Origin: Candidatus Saccharimonadota bacterium
GTDB lineage: Bacteria > Patescibacteriota > Saccharimonadia > Saccharimonadales > Saccharimonadaceae
DNA length: 36,141 nucleotides
Direction: 5' to 3'
NCBI GenBank assembly: GCA_017652765.1
Contig: JAGCAJ010000013.1
Location: 1-36,141, forward strand
Shown: piece by piece, positions 8,583 through 15,580 of the stretch
How positions within the stretch are numbered: position 1 is the stretch's first letter
How the letters are laid out: each line of letters starts with the position of its first letter
Translations under genes and position numbers: made by a program
Notes under the pieces: generated by a model
The model's input: only the letters and a program-made list of their open reading frames with translations
The model's database searches: none
What the model was told of the DNA's origin: nothing

Positions 8583-9661
8583 CGATTAAGAAAAAATTTC
8601 AGTTTATAAAGAACTACTGGGCCTATCTTTTGATTTTCGCCGGCGTTATTGCTGTTGCCGTCTTTGGCTCCCAGGACAAGCTCGCCGTCTCTGATCAGTC
8701 TATGAGTATGGACTCTATCGTGGCGTCCAATTACCAGGTCTCCACCGACCAAATTACCCAGTTTTATATGGTCGCAGAAGTCGCCGACTCTCTAGAGCTG
8801 GCCTCTGCTAACCTTGCTTCGATTAACTATTCCACCATCCAGATTCTCCAACAAAACAACCAAATCGTCAGCGACACCGGTAAAATTTCTAAACCTACCG
8901 TGGTCAACCCTGCCGACGTTTCTCGTGGCGTGATTAGCTATACCGTAAAAGACGGCGAGACAATGGAGCAAATCGCCGCACGCTATGGCCTCACTACCGA
9001 CCAAGTTCGCTGGTCTAATAACTTAAAGACCACCTCTATTTCTGCCGGCCAGACCCTCCTGATTCCGTCTGTCGCTGGTATCGCTTATAAAGTTAAGAGT
9101 GGCGATACTGTGGACTCGCTTGCTTCTAAATACAACTCCTCTGCCGAGCAAATTATCTCTGTTAACGACCTAGAAAAAGACCCAACATTGAAACCTGATA
9201 CTATCATCCTGATTCCTTCTGGCGTCCTCCCAGAAACAGAGCGCCCAGAATACGTCGCCCCTACCCAGAACTACACCACTAGCACCGTCGCCTACTCTCA
9301 CTATTCCGCTGCCTATGCCTCTGGTAACCGCTATGCCTATGGTTGGTGTACTTGGTATGCTTGGCAATGGCGTCACGATAATATGCCAGCCAACTACGAT
9401 CTCCCATCCAACATGGGTAACGCCAACACTTGGGCTTCTGCTGCTGCTGCTGCCGGCTTCGTAGTTAATCATACGCCGGCTCCGGGTGCCGTCTTCCAGC
9501 GTGGTGGCGGTCTTGGTCACGTCGGCATCGTCCAAAAAGTCAACGCCGATGGCTCTGTTGTTATTTCTGATATGAACGGTGTAGCCGGCTGGGGCCGCGT
9601 TGGTACTACTACTTGGACTGCCGCCCAGGCTGCTGGCTATAATTACATCCACGGTCGCTAG
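8579..9661 (+). CDS. LysM-CHAP cell-wall hydrolase
   Basis: The 360-residue secreted or membrane-anchored protein has an N-terminal hydrophobic helix (about 13-29) and two LysM peptidoglycan-binding modules (about 119-163, SYTVKDGETMEQIAARYG; and 169-213, AYKVKSGDTVDSLASKYN). A C-terminal CHAP domain (about 245-360) has catalytic C257 in YGWCTWYAW, H314 in GHVGIV and polar N333 in SDMNG. CHAP enzymes are amidases or endopeptidases that open peptide cross-links. Translation is coupled to mltG by an ATGA overlap, so a strand-cutting transglycosylase and a peptide hydrolase are made together. This fits a role in wall growth or daughter-cell separation. Remodelling of a host cell wall is an alternative for an epibiont. 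Confidence 0.9.
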   Translation: MTIKKKFQFIKNYWAYLLIFAGVIAVAVFGSQDKLAVSDQSMSMDSIVASNYQVSTDQITQFYMVAEVADSLELASANLASINYSTIQILQQNNQIVSDTGKISKPTVVNPADVSRGVISYTVKDGETMEQIAARYGLTTDQVRWSNNLKTTSISAGQTLLIPSVAGIAYKVKSGDTVDSLASKYNSSAEQIISVNDLEKDPTLKPDTIILIPSGVLPETERPEYVAPTQNYTTSTVAYSHYSAAYASGNRYAYGWCTWYAWQWRHDNMPANYDLPSNMGNANTWASAAAAAGFVVNHTPAPGAVFQRGGGLGHVGIVQKVNADGSVVISDMNGVAGWGRVGTTTWTAAQAAGYNYIHGR

Positions 9662-9681
9662 TAAAAGTCGTTAAATTATGT

Positions 9682-9687
9682 TATAAT
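9682..9687 (+). promoter_or_regulatory. Extended -10 promoter of obg
   Basis: TATGTTATAAT ends at 9687, and ATG 9697 follows after 9 nt. The leader would be absent or only a few bases. No clear -35 is seen. Confidence 0.6.
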
Positions 9688-9696
9688 AGGGGTATT

Positions 9697-11040
9697 ATGT
9701 TTGTCGACACAGCAAAAGTTAGTGTAAAAGCCGGAAAAGGTGGCAACGGTGCCGTCTCTTTTCGCCACGAAATCTATATTCCCAAAGGTGGTCCAGACGG
9801 CGGAGATGGTGGCCGTGGTGGCTCCGTGATTTTTCGTGCCGACAAAGACACTAATACTCTTCTAGATTTCCGTTTTACCCCTATCCTCACCGCCGAAGAC
9901 GGCAAAAACGGCTCCGGCACTCGCTCTGCTGGCCGCTCCGGCAAGGATTTAATTGTTGATGTCCCTATCGGTACAATAGTCAAAAAAGAGGGAAATATCA
10001 TCGCCGATCTAACAGAGGACGGTCAGATTGCAATCATCGCTAAAGGTGGCGACGGTGGATTTGGTAATGCGCATTTTAAGAGTAGTGTCCGCCAAACCCC
10101 TAAATTTGCCGAACTCGGCGAGCCTGGCGAAGAGTTCGAAGCGGAACTAGAACTAAAACTCCTAGCCGACGTCGGCCTAGTCGGTCTGCCAAACGCCGGC
10201 AAATCTACTTTTCTCTCTGTTGTTTCTAATGCCAAGCCAGAAATCGCCGACTATCCGTTTACTACTATTACGCCTAACCTTGGCGTCGCCACGATTGACG
10301 GCCAAGATCTCCTAATCGCCGATATTCCGGGGCTTATCGAAGGCGCCTCCGAGGGTAAGGGTCTAGGCCACGATTTCTTGCGCCACGTCGATCGTACGGC
10401 AGCATTGCTCCATCTTGTCGATGTCTATTCCGACGACGCTGGCAAAGATTATCAGACTATCCGCCATGAGCTAGAAAAATATTCTGACTTAAAGGACCGC
10501 CCAGAAATCGTCGCCCTCACCAAGTGTGAAGGTCTAGACGAAGACATTATCAAAATGCAAACGGCTAGTATTTTGGCCATCAACCCCGACGCCCGCGTCT
10601 ATCACATTTCCTCCTCCGCCCACCAAGGCCTAGACGACTTGCTTAGGGCGTTGAGCGCCGAGTTGCAAAGTCCTTTCGGCAAACGTCTAGCGACAACGGG
10701 AGCGTCTGCGCAAGCTTCGCCCGTAACGACGGGCCGAAGCGAAGCGCGTTTGCCGAAAGGAGCTTTGAACTCGGCGCTCCCTGTAATAGAATTGTCTAAA
10801 GAAGCCGTCAGCGACTCATGGACTGTCGAGGCCGAGGACGACAAATTCATCGTCCGCGGCGCTAAAATCGAAAAATTTGCCCGCCGCACCGACTTCTCTA
10901 ATTACGCTTCTGTTAACCGTCTCCGCGACATCATGAAAAAAATGGGCATCCGCGCCGAACTTACTACTCGTGGCGCCAAAGATGACTCCATCATCTCTAT
11001 CGCCGGCCACGAATTCACCCTCGTCGAAGAAGACTGGTAA
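9697..11040 (+). CDS. obg: GTPase Obg (ribosome assembly), with in-frame palindrome insert
   Basis: The 447-residue protein has the glycine-rich Obg fold (1-157), a G domain (158-315) and a C-terminal OCT domain (about 375-447). G1 is GLPNAGKS (163-170), G3 DIPG (209-212) and G5 SSSAHQG. G4 reads TKCE (275-278) rather than NKxD. Obg binds the 50S subunit and links ribosome maturation to growth. Residues 320-361, between the G and OCT domains, are encoded wholly by a long inverted repeat (10654-10778). Its cores also occur between genes at 24204-24254, so this segment is an inserted element kept in frame. The first and last parts of the protein are otherwise full length. Confidence 0.95.
   Translation: MFVDTAKVSVKAGKGGNGAVSFRHEIYIPKGGPDGGDGGRGGSVIFRADKDTNTLLDFRFTPILTAEDGKNGSGTRSAGRSGKDLIVDVPIGTIVKKEGNIIADLTEDGQIAIIAKGGDGGFGNAHFKSSVRQTPKFAELGEPGEEFEAELELKLLADVGLVGLPNAGKSTFLSVVSNAKPEIADYPFTTITPNLGVATIDGQDLLIADIPGLIEGASEGKGLGHDFLRHVDRTAALLHLVDVYSDDAGKDYQTIRHELEKYSDLKDRPEIVALTKCEGLDEDIIKMQTASILAINPDARVYHISSSAHQGLDDLLRALSAELQSPFGKRLATTGASAQASPVTTGRSEARLPKGALNSALPVIELSKEAVSDSWTVEAEDDKFIVRGAKIEKFARRTDFSNYASVNRLRDIMKKMGIRAELTTRGAKDDSIISIAGHEFTLVEEDW
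10654..10778. repeat. Palindromic element, copy A, inserted in frame in obg
   Basis: The outer arms 10654-10685 and 10747-10778 (32 nt each) are near-perfect reverse complements. The inner part carries two cores found again at 24204-24254: a 24-nt core at 10686-10709 (starting TCTAGCGACAACGGGAGCG) and a 17-nt core at 10719-10735 (GCCCGTAACGACGGGCC). The second core is flanked by GCTTCG and CGAAGC, which form an inner stem. Outer and inner stems differ in sequence between the two copies but stay self-complementary in each. Confidence 0.85.
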
Positions 11041-11081
11041 CCCCCGCCAAGCCCACCCTCCCGCATTCGCCTCTGTTATTC

Positions 11082-11110
11082 TTGACTTTTACTCTGTTTT
11101 GTGCTATAAT
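11082..11110 (+). promoter_or_regulatory. Promoter of the 163-residue membrane protein
   Basis: TTGACT (11082-11087), a 17-nt spacer and TATAAT (11105-11110), with TTGTGC directly before the -10. A leader of about 35 nt with an AGGAGGT site follows. Confidence 0.8.
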
Positions 11111-11152
11111 GGAGTCATAGGTGGGTGTTCTTTAATTTTTAGGAGGTGTAGC

Positions 11153-11644
11153 ATGATTTTTGAAGTGATTTTAGCTATTGTTTTAGCATTCTGTACCGCA
11201 ACTTGCTTTGCGCTGGCCATCGGCCACAAAAAGCACCGCTTTACCAGGACTATCGTAGGTATCATCTTCCTGGTTTTTGCCTTTTATTTTCTCTATCATC
11301 TCGGCTATGATTATGGTTCTAATACTCCCAACGAGTACGCCGACATAGCCCCAGAGAAGGCTACGGTTAACCTGGCTTTTTATATCCAGGATGACCAGCC
11401 AGAGAGTGAAAGCTATTACCTAGAAATCACCAGCAAGGGAACATACAAGTTCTGCTATTTTCTAAACGACGGCGTTTCTATCGGCAAAATTGAGGCTCCA
11501 ACCGACAAATGCGAGCTCTTGCCTTCGGACGATGATTTACCTTATCGGGTAGAGATGTATAGAAAGGACAAACAGATTTACCTCTATCGTATCCACATCC
11601 CAGACAGCGCTAGCGCTATCCAATACGACACCGATGGCAAATAA
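11153..11644 (+). CDS. Hypothetical membrane protein, two TM segments
   Basis: This 163-residue protein is not recognised. It begins with two hydrophobic helices (about residues 2-23 and 31-52) joined by a short basic loop (GHKKHRFTR). A soluble C-terminal part of about 110 residues follows, rich in Tyr, Asp and Glu (for example ESESYYLEITSKGTYKFCYF). The AGGAGGT site at 11141-11147 fixes ATG 11153 as the start; the frame is open further upstream, but that stretch overlaps the end of obg and the promoter. A bidirectional terminator follows at 11656-11680. It appears to be a single-gene unit. Confidence 0.75.
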   Translation: MIFEVILAIVLAFCTATCFALAIGHKKHRFTRTIVGIIFLVFAFYFLYHLGYDYGSNTPNEYADIAPEKATVNLAFYIQDDQPESESYYLEITSKGTYKFCYFLNDGVSIGKIEAPTDKCELLPSDDDLPYRVEMYRKDKQIYLYRIHIPDSASAIQYDTDGK

Positions 11645-11653
11645 CACCCCTAT

Positions 11654-11808
11654 AAAAAAGACCGTGAATCACGGTCTTTTCTTTTGCGCTGAAGCGCGCC
11701 CACCCATGGGGCACATTGTTTTGTTTTAATCCGCTGTGTTTGTTTTTAATGTAAGTCTCCACACTCCACTAAATGTTCAGTGGAACCCCTGTGAAGCGTT
11801 TCAGCTTA
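11654..11808 (-). ncRNA. Candidate small RNA, unrecognised family
   Basis: On the minus strand a near-consensus promoter (TTGACA, 17 nt, TACAAT) faces a region with no gene. It ends about 155 nt later at a perfect hairpin followed by T residues on this strand. The predicted RNA starts near 11807. GCTGAA close to its 5' end can pair with TTCAGC near its 3' end, GGGG with CCCC just inside, and TCCACT with AGTGGA as a local hairpin. This gives one overall rod-like fold with internal bulges. No SRP, tmRNA or RNase P signature is seen. The rod shape and size are loosely like 6S RNA, but that is not established. No useful reading frame exists on this strand here. Confidence 0.45.
11656..11680. terminator. 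Bidirectional terminator
   Basis: AAAAGACCGTG (11656-11666) pairs perfectly with CACGGTCTTTT (11670-11680) around a 3-nt loop. It serves the membrane-protein gene on the plus strand and the candidate small RNA on the minus strand. Confidence 0.85.
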
Positions 11809-11813
11809 TGTTT

Positions 11814-11842
11814 ATTGTAATTTACAAAAAGGCTTTTGTCAA
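11814..11842 (-). promoter_or_regulatory. Minus-strand promoter of the candidate small RNA
   Basis: On the minus strand, a perfect TTGACA (11837-11842), a spacer of exactly 17 nt and TACAAT (11814-11819). No TG precedes the -10. There is no gene start downstream before the terminator. Confidence 0.7.
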
Positions 11843-11891
11843 GGCATAAAACCGCAATATTCAACACAATTTTTGGCCTTTTCCACAGTAT

Positions 11892-11920
11892 TTGACATCA
11901 TAAAATAATAATGCTATAAT
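11892..11920 (+). promoter_or_regulatory. Promoter of the CHAP-like gene
   Basis: TTGACA (11892-11897), 17 nt, TATAAT (11915-11920) with TGC before the -10. It is the closest to full consensus in the window. Confidence 0.85.
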
Positions 11921-11945
11921 GTAAAAAGAAAAGGGGGTGTACATT

Positions 11946-12593
11946 ATGAAACAGATGACAGAATTGGCTAATTTTTTTGCCAAAAACTCAATTATAGCTG
12001 ACAAAGACTGCATTACAAGGGGCCTTTGTCGCAAAGCGTACCAGGCCATGCCTACTTGTTGGATGACCATATCTCCAAAATACATGGAGATACAAAGACG
12101 CGTAAAACAGGGTCATGTCATGGATTCTTATCCTTGGCCCTACTCCGATCCAGAGTTTGCAATCTGGTCAGAAGGTAATAGCCAGGTTTTGGACCATCTT
12201 GGCTTCCCGGTCAAAGATTGTACCAGCTATTGTGCCTGGAAAATAGAGGAGACCACCAGTCGCCTTATTTCAAAACCTAGCGATTTGCCAGACTGCAGTC
12301 CAAAATATTGGCAGACGTTGCTCAGAAGAAACGGTTTTTATCGCGTTTTGAAACGTCCAGAGGCGGGCTATCCGCACATTGGCATTCCTTCTCCTAACAG
12401 ACATATCATAAACGAAGTCGTTTGGTTTGAGGGATTTTATGCTGGTTTTGACGGGATAGAACGAGAAGAAGATAACGGTGGCAATATCATCTTTTCCACC
12501 TACAAGAACAAAAAGTTTTTCCATGGTTTGACCATGCCCGACAGCTTCATCTGGGTTCAGGTTGGTAGGCATATGACCTATCCAGAAATCTAA
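11946..12593 (+). CDS. Hypothetical protein, possibly a divergent CHAP-like cysteine peptidase/amidase
   Basis: This 215-residue protein is not firmly recognised. The order of motifs hints at a CHAP/NlpC-P60 fold: DCTSYCAWKI (candidate catalytic Cys), then about 60 residues later AGYPHIGIPS (candidate His), then NEVVWFEGFYAGF. There is no signal peptide or membrane segment, unlike the LysM-CHAP protein at 8579-9661. A strong promoter and an AGGGGG site before ATG 11946 imply good expression. The alternative GTG at 11937 lies inside that ribosome site and is rejected. The stop codon overlaps the 5' side of a terminator. It could be an intracellular enzyme, a substrate of a non-Sec export route, or unrelated to CHAP. 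Confidence 0.6.
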   Translation: MKQMTELANFFAKNSIIADKDCITRGLCRKAYQAMPTCWMTISPKYMEIQRRVKQGHVMDSYPWPYSDPEFAIWSEGNSQVLDHLGFPVKDCTSYCAWKIEETTSRLISKPSDLPDCSPKYWQTLLRRNGFYRVLKRPEAGYPHIGIPSPNRHIINEVVWFEGFYAGFDGIEREEDNGGNIIFSTYKNKKFFHGLTMPDSFIWVQVGRHMTYPEI

Positions 12594-12617
12594 GGCGCTA
12601 TTAGTAGCGCCTTTTTC
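12593..12617 (+). terminator. Terminator before trmD
   Basis: AGGCGCTA (12593-12600) pairs with TAGCGCCT (12605-12612) around a TTAG loop, followed by TTTT. It begins at the last base of the upstream stop codon. Confidence 0.8.
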
Positions 12618-12646
12618 TTGTAAAATAACCATAATTATGTTAAAAT
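12618..12646 (+). promoter_or_regulatory. Promoter of trmD (leaderless)
   Basis: TTGTAA (12618-12623), 17 nt, TAAAAT (12641-12646) with ATGT before the -10. ATG 12653 is 6 nt downstream. Confidence 0.7.
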
Positions 12647-12652
12647 ATACAT

Positions 12653-13468
12653 ATGCCAAAAATCAAATTCACCATTATTACACTGTTTGAAGACGCTATC
12701 CGCCCTTATCTAGAGACTTCTATGATGTGGAAGGCAAAGGAAAAGGGAATTGCCGAATTTGATTTTGTAAACTTACGTGATTTTGGCCTCGGTCCGCACA
12801 AGAGCGTGGATGATACTCCTTATGGCGGTGGCGACGGTATGCTCCTCCGTTGCGAGCCGGTCTTTAATGCTATCGAGAGCGTCAAAGAAAAAGACCCCTC
12901 CGCCAAAGTCATCCTCCCGACCCCCGCCGGCGACCTCTGGACCCAGGACTGGGCAAAGAGGCTATCGGGAATGTCGAGCGCAAGCAAGTCGGAGATTAGC
13001 GACGGGCTGGGAGGGGTGACAGGCGATGGGCGCCCAGAAGCTGAGGACGAGCTTCGCTCGTCCGAGGATTCATGGGCAAGCGCCTGGCAGGACCCCGAAC
13101 ACCCAGTCGCGATTGAACCGACTTGCGCTCCTAGCCACTATATTATCCTCTGCCCGCACTACGAGGGCTACGACGAGCGAATTTTGAGCATTGTTGACTA
13201 CAAATTTAGCTTAGGCCACTACGTCTTGACAGGTGGCGAACTTCCTGCTCTTATTATGATTGACAGCATTGTTAGATTATTGCCTGGCGTATTAGGTGGC
13301 GAAACCTCCGCCGAAATCGAGAGCTTCTCCGACGGCGACAATATTGAATTTCCGCAGTATACCAAGCCTGCCGATTTTCGTGGCATGAAAGTTCCAGAAG
13401 TTCTTCTCTCTGGTCATCACGGCAAAGTCGCCGAGTGGCGAAAATCCCACGAGCGCAAAGCTAGCTAG
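12653..13468 (+). CDS. trmD: tRNA (guanine-N1)-methyltransferase TrmD with in-frame palindrome insert
   Basis: TrmD methylates G37 in tRNAs with a G at position 36 to prevent frameshifting, using AdoMet held in a trefoil knot. Family motifs are clear: DDTPYGGGDGMLL (53-65), LPTPAGDLWTQ (88-98), LCPHYEGYDER (166-176), SLGHYVLTGGEL (187-198), RLLPGVLG and PQYTKPADFRG. Between the first two knot motifs, after AKRLS, about 55-60 residues (103-162) are inserted that normal TrmD lacks. They are encoded by a long imperfect DNA palindrome (12960-13136). All motifs on either side are intact, so the protein is probably active. The C-terminus (WRKSHERKAS) is a little short for the family. Confidence 0.93.
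   Translation: MPKIKFTIITLFEDAIRPYLETSMMWKAKEKGIAEFDFVNLRDFGLGPHKSVDDTPYGGGDGMLLRCEPVFNAIESVKEKDPSAKVILPTPAGDLWTQDWAKRLSGMSSASKSEISDGLGGVTGDGRPEAEDELRSSEDSWASAWQDPEHPVAIEPTCAPSHYIILCPHYEGYDERILSIVDYKFSLGHYVLTGGELPALIMIDSIVRLLPGVLGGETSAEIESFSDGDNIEFPQYTKPADFRGMKVPEVLLSGHHGKVAEWRKSHERKAS
12960..13136. repeat. Palindromic element inserted in frame in trmD
   Basis: A perfect hairpin, GGACGAGC (13045-13052) and GCTCGTCC (13056-13063), sits in the middle. Further out, a left GAGCGCAAGCAAGTCGG (about 12975-12991) matches the reverse complement of a right CCGACTTGCGCTC (13118-13130), and GGCTA (12960-12964) matches TAGCC (13132-13136). The stretches between are also partly complementary. The whole 177 bp can fold as one long hairpin and adds 59 in-frame codons to trmD. 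It lacks the long cores of the obg copy. Confidence 0.7.
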
Positions 13469-13477
13469 TGCTATAAT
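13466..13477 (+). promoter_or_regulatory. Extended -10 promoter of recG (leaderless)
   Basis: CTAGTGCTATAAT ends at 13477; ATG 13484 is 6 nt downstream. The promoter overlaps the stop codon region of trmD. Confidence 0.7.
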
Positions 13478-13483
13478 ATCCCT

Positions 13484-15580
13484 ATGGATTTATCCTCGGA
13501 GGTAACCACTGTTTCTGGTATCGGCGAAAAACTCGCCGAAAAACTAAAAAAAGCCGGGATTTATACCCTGCGTGATTTTTTGTATTTCCTCCCGCGCGAT
13601 TACGAGAATTTCCAGAACACCGTCAAGATTTGTGATCTTCGCCCCGGCAAAGTTATGGTGCGGGGCCGTATTTCCGACCTAGAAACCACCGCTACTCGTC
13701 GCCGTGGCCTTTCTATTACCTCTGGCACTATCTCTGATGAGACTGGTTCTCTTCGTGTAGTTTGGTTTAATCAGCCCTATCGTGCTAAGCAGTTCGATGA
13801 TAATCGCGACTACTATTTTACTGGCACTTATGACCTTAAAAACGGCCGTTATCAGCTCACTTCTCCATCTGCTACTTTGGCCAAAGATGCCGATACTACC
13901 GGCTCCGACCTTAACCCGATTTATCGCGCCGTCTCTGGTATCCCCTCTGTTAAACTCGTTCAACTTTTCGAGAATTTCCGCGAGAATTTTGCCTTTATCC
14001 CCGATCTTCTCCCCGGCACTCTAGAAAACGACAGTCTAAAAAACCTAGATTTGCCCGATTTTGTCTATCCCGGCGCTCGCGCCGACGCTCTATTTAAATC
14101 TCATTTCCCAGATAACTCCGTAGAAATCGGCGAGGCGCGTCGCTATCTAGCTTATGAGGAGCTTTTTGAGCTACTTCTCTCTGCTAATTTGTCAAAACAA
14201 GAGAATCATAAGCTAAAGTCCGAGAAACTCCCCTTTAACGCTAGTAATACTAAAAAAGTCATCAGCTCTCTCCCCTTTAAACTCACTGACGCCCAGCGCC
14301 AGGCTACCTGGGATATTTTACAGGATTTAGACAAATCTACCCCTATGAACCGCCTCCTCCAGGGTGATGTTGGCTCTGGAAAGACCGTAGTTGGCGCTAT
14401 TTCGGCCATGCAGGCCATTTCTAGCGGTTTTCAGGTGGCCCTGCTCGCACCTACGGCTATCTTGGCCCTTCAACACGCAGAGGGCCTAGACAAGCTCCTA
14501 CGGCCTCTAGGGGTAAAAATCGCCCTCCTCATCGGCTCCACTAAACACAAGGACCTTGTTAAGCGCCAAATTGAACAGGGAAACGTTGATTTAGTCATCG
14601 GCACGCACGCCTTGATTACCGATGATTTGGTGTTTAATCGCCTAGCTTTCTGTATTATAGATGAACAACATCGCTTTGGGGTTAATCAACGCCAAAAACT
14701 CCTCTCAAAAACCGCACATAACGTAGTTAAAAACCCCGCTGGCACAATGGCTCCACATCTGTTATCTATGACTGCCACCCCTATTCCGCGCTCGCTCCAG
14801 CTTACGGTGTTTGGCGACCTTGACGTCTCTGTTATTAACCAGCTTCCTGCTGGTCGCCAACCTATTATTACCTCTGTTATTAAAGAGACCGACCAAAAAG
14901 AAATCTTATACCCCAAAATCCGCGAAGAAATCAAAAAAGGCCACCAAGCCTACTGGATTTGTCGCAAAATTGAAGAGGGAAAACACAATGACAGCTCTAG
15001 CGTCAAGCGCCAGGCCACTAAACTCCAGGGTATTTTTCCGGAACTTAAAATAGAATATCTTCACGGCAAGATGAAGCCAGAAGAAAAAGACGCCATCATG
15101 GACCGCTTCTCTAGGGGAAAAATCAATCTCCTCGTCTCTACCACCGTAGTAGAAGTTGGGGTTAATGTCCCTAATGCTACTCTGATGGTAATTATGGACG
15201 CCGAGGGTTATGGTCTAGCCCAGCTCCATCAGCTTAGGGGTCGCGTCGGAAGAGGCGACGCCGAGAGTTTTTGTTATCTGATTTCTACCTCAGAACATCC
15301 CAGCAAGCGCCTCCAGGCGATGGAAAAAAGTACAGACGGCTTTTATCTGGCAGAAATGGACCTAAAAATCAGAGGCCCCGGCGAGATTTATGGTAGTCTC
15401 CAGCACGGCGCCCTAGATCTCCAGATTGCTTCTCTCTCTGATACTGCCCTAATTTCCCAGGCTTCCCGCCAAGCCAAATCCGTCGCCAAAATTTTCGTAA
15501 ACGACCCTTCCGCCATGCTAAAATATAAAGAGCTGGGAGAAAGCATCTCCCACTACCAACAATTAACTACGCTAAACTAA
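13484..15580 (+). CDS. recG: ATP-dependent DNA helicase RecG
   Basis: RecG (698 residues, typical length) remodels stalled replication forks and Holliday junctions. The N-terminal wedge/OB domain spans about 50-135 (KVMVRGRISD). The helicase core has Walker A GDVGSGKT (294-301), a DExH-type box IIDEQHRFGV near 388, motif III SMTATPIPRSLQLT, and C-terminal motifs VGVNVPNATLMVI and QLRGRVGRGDAESFCYL. The RecG-specific end (GPGEIYGSLQHG) is present. The start ATG lies 6 nt after a TATAAT with no ribosome site, so the message should be leaderless. It heads an operon: its TAA shares a base with the ATG of the next gene, and rsmD follows with another overlap. Confidence 0.96.
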   Translation: MDLSSEVTTVSGIGEKLAEKLKKAGIYTLRDFLYFLPRDYENFQNTVKICDLRPGKVMVRGRISDLETTATRRRGLSITSGTISDETGSLRVVWFNQPYRAKQFDDNRDYYFTGTYDLKNGRYQLTSPSATLAKDADTTGSDLNPIYRAVSGIPSVKLVQLFENFRENFAFIPDLLPGTLENDSLKNLDLPDFVYPGARADALFKSHFPDNSVEIGEARRYLAYEELFELLLSANLSKQENHKLKSEKLPFNASNTKKVISSLPFKLTDAQRQATWDILQDLDKSTPMNRLLQGDVGSGKTVVGAISAMQAISSGFQVALLAPTAILALQHAEGLDKLLRPLGVKIALLIGSTKHKDLVKRQIEQGNVDLVIGTHALITDDLVFNRLAFCIIDEQHRFGVNQRQKLLSKTAHNVVKNPAGTMAPHLLSMTATPIPRSLQLTVFGDLDVSVINQLPAGRQPIITSVIKETDQKEILYPKIREEIKKGHQAYWICRKIEEGKHNDSSSVKRQATKLQGIFPELKIEYLHGKMKPEEKDAIMDRFSRGKINLLVSTTVVEVGVNVPNATLMVIMDAEGYGLAQLHQLRGRVGRGDAESFCYLISTSEHPSKRLQAMEKSTDGFYLAEMDLKIRGPGEIYGSLQHGALDLQIASLSDTALISQASRQAKSVAKIFVNDPSAMLKYKELGESISHYQQLTTLN

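Noticed and set aside
9170-9652. 160-codon minus-strand open frame
   Set aside because: It is antisense to the LysM-CHAP gene and shows only low-complexity translation with no initiation signals.
9697-11040. Obg judged non-functional because G4 reads TKCE instead of NKxD
   Set aside because: All other GTPase motifs and the OCT domain are intact, and a conservative Asp-to-Glu change does not by itself indicate loss of function.
10970-11152. Upstream extension of the 163-residue membrane protein
   Set aside because: It would overlap the end of obg and cross a consensus promoter; AGGAGGT at 11141-11147 marks ATG 11153 as the start.
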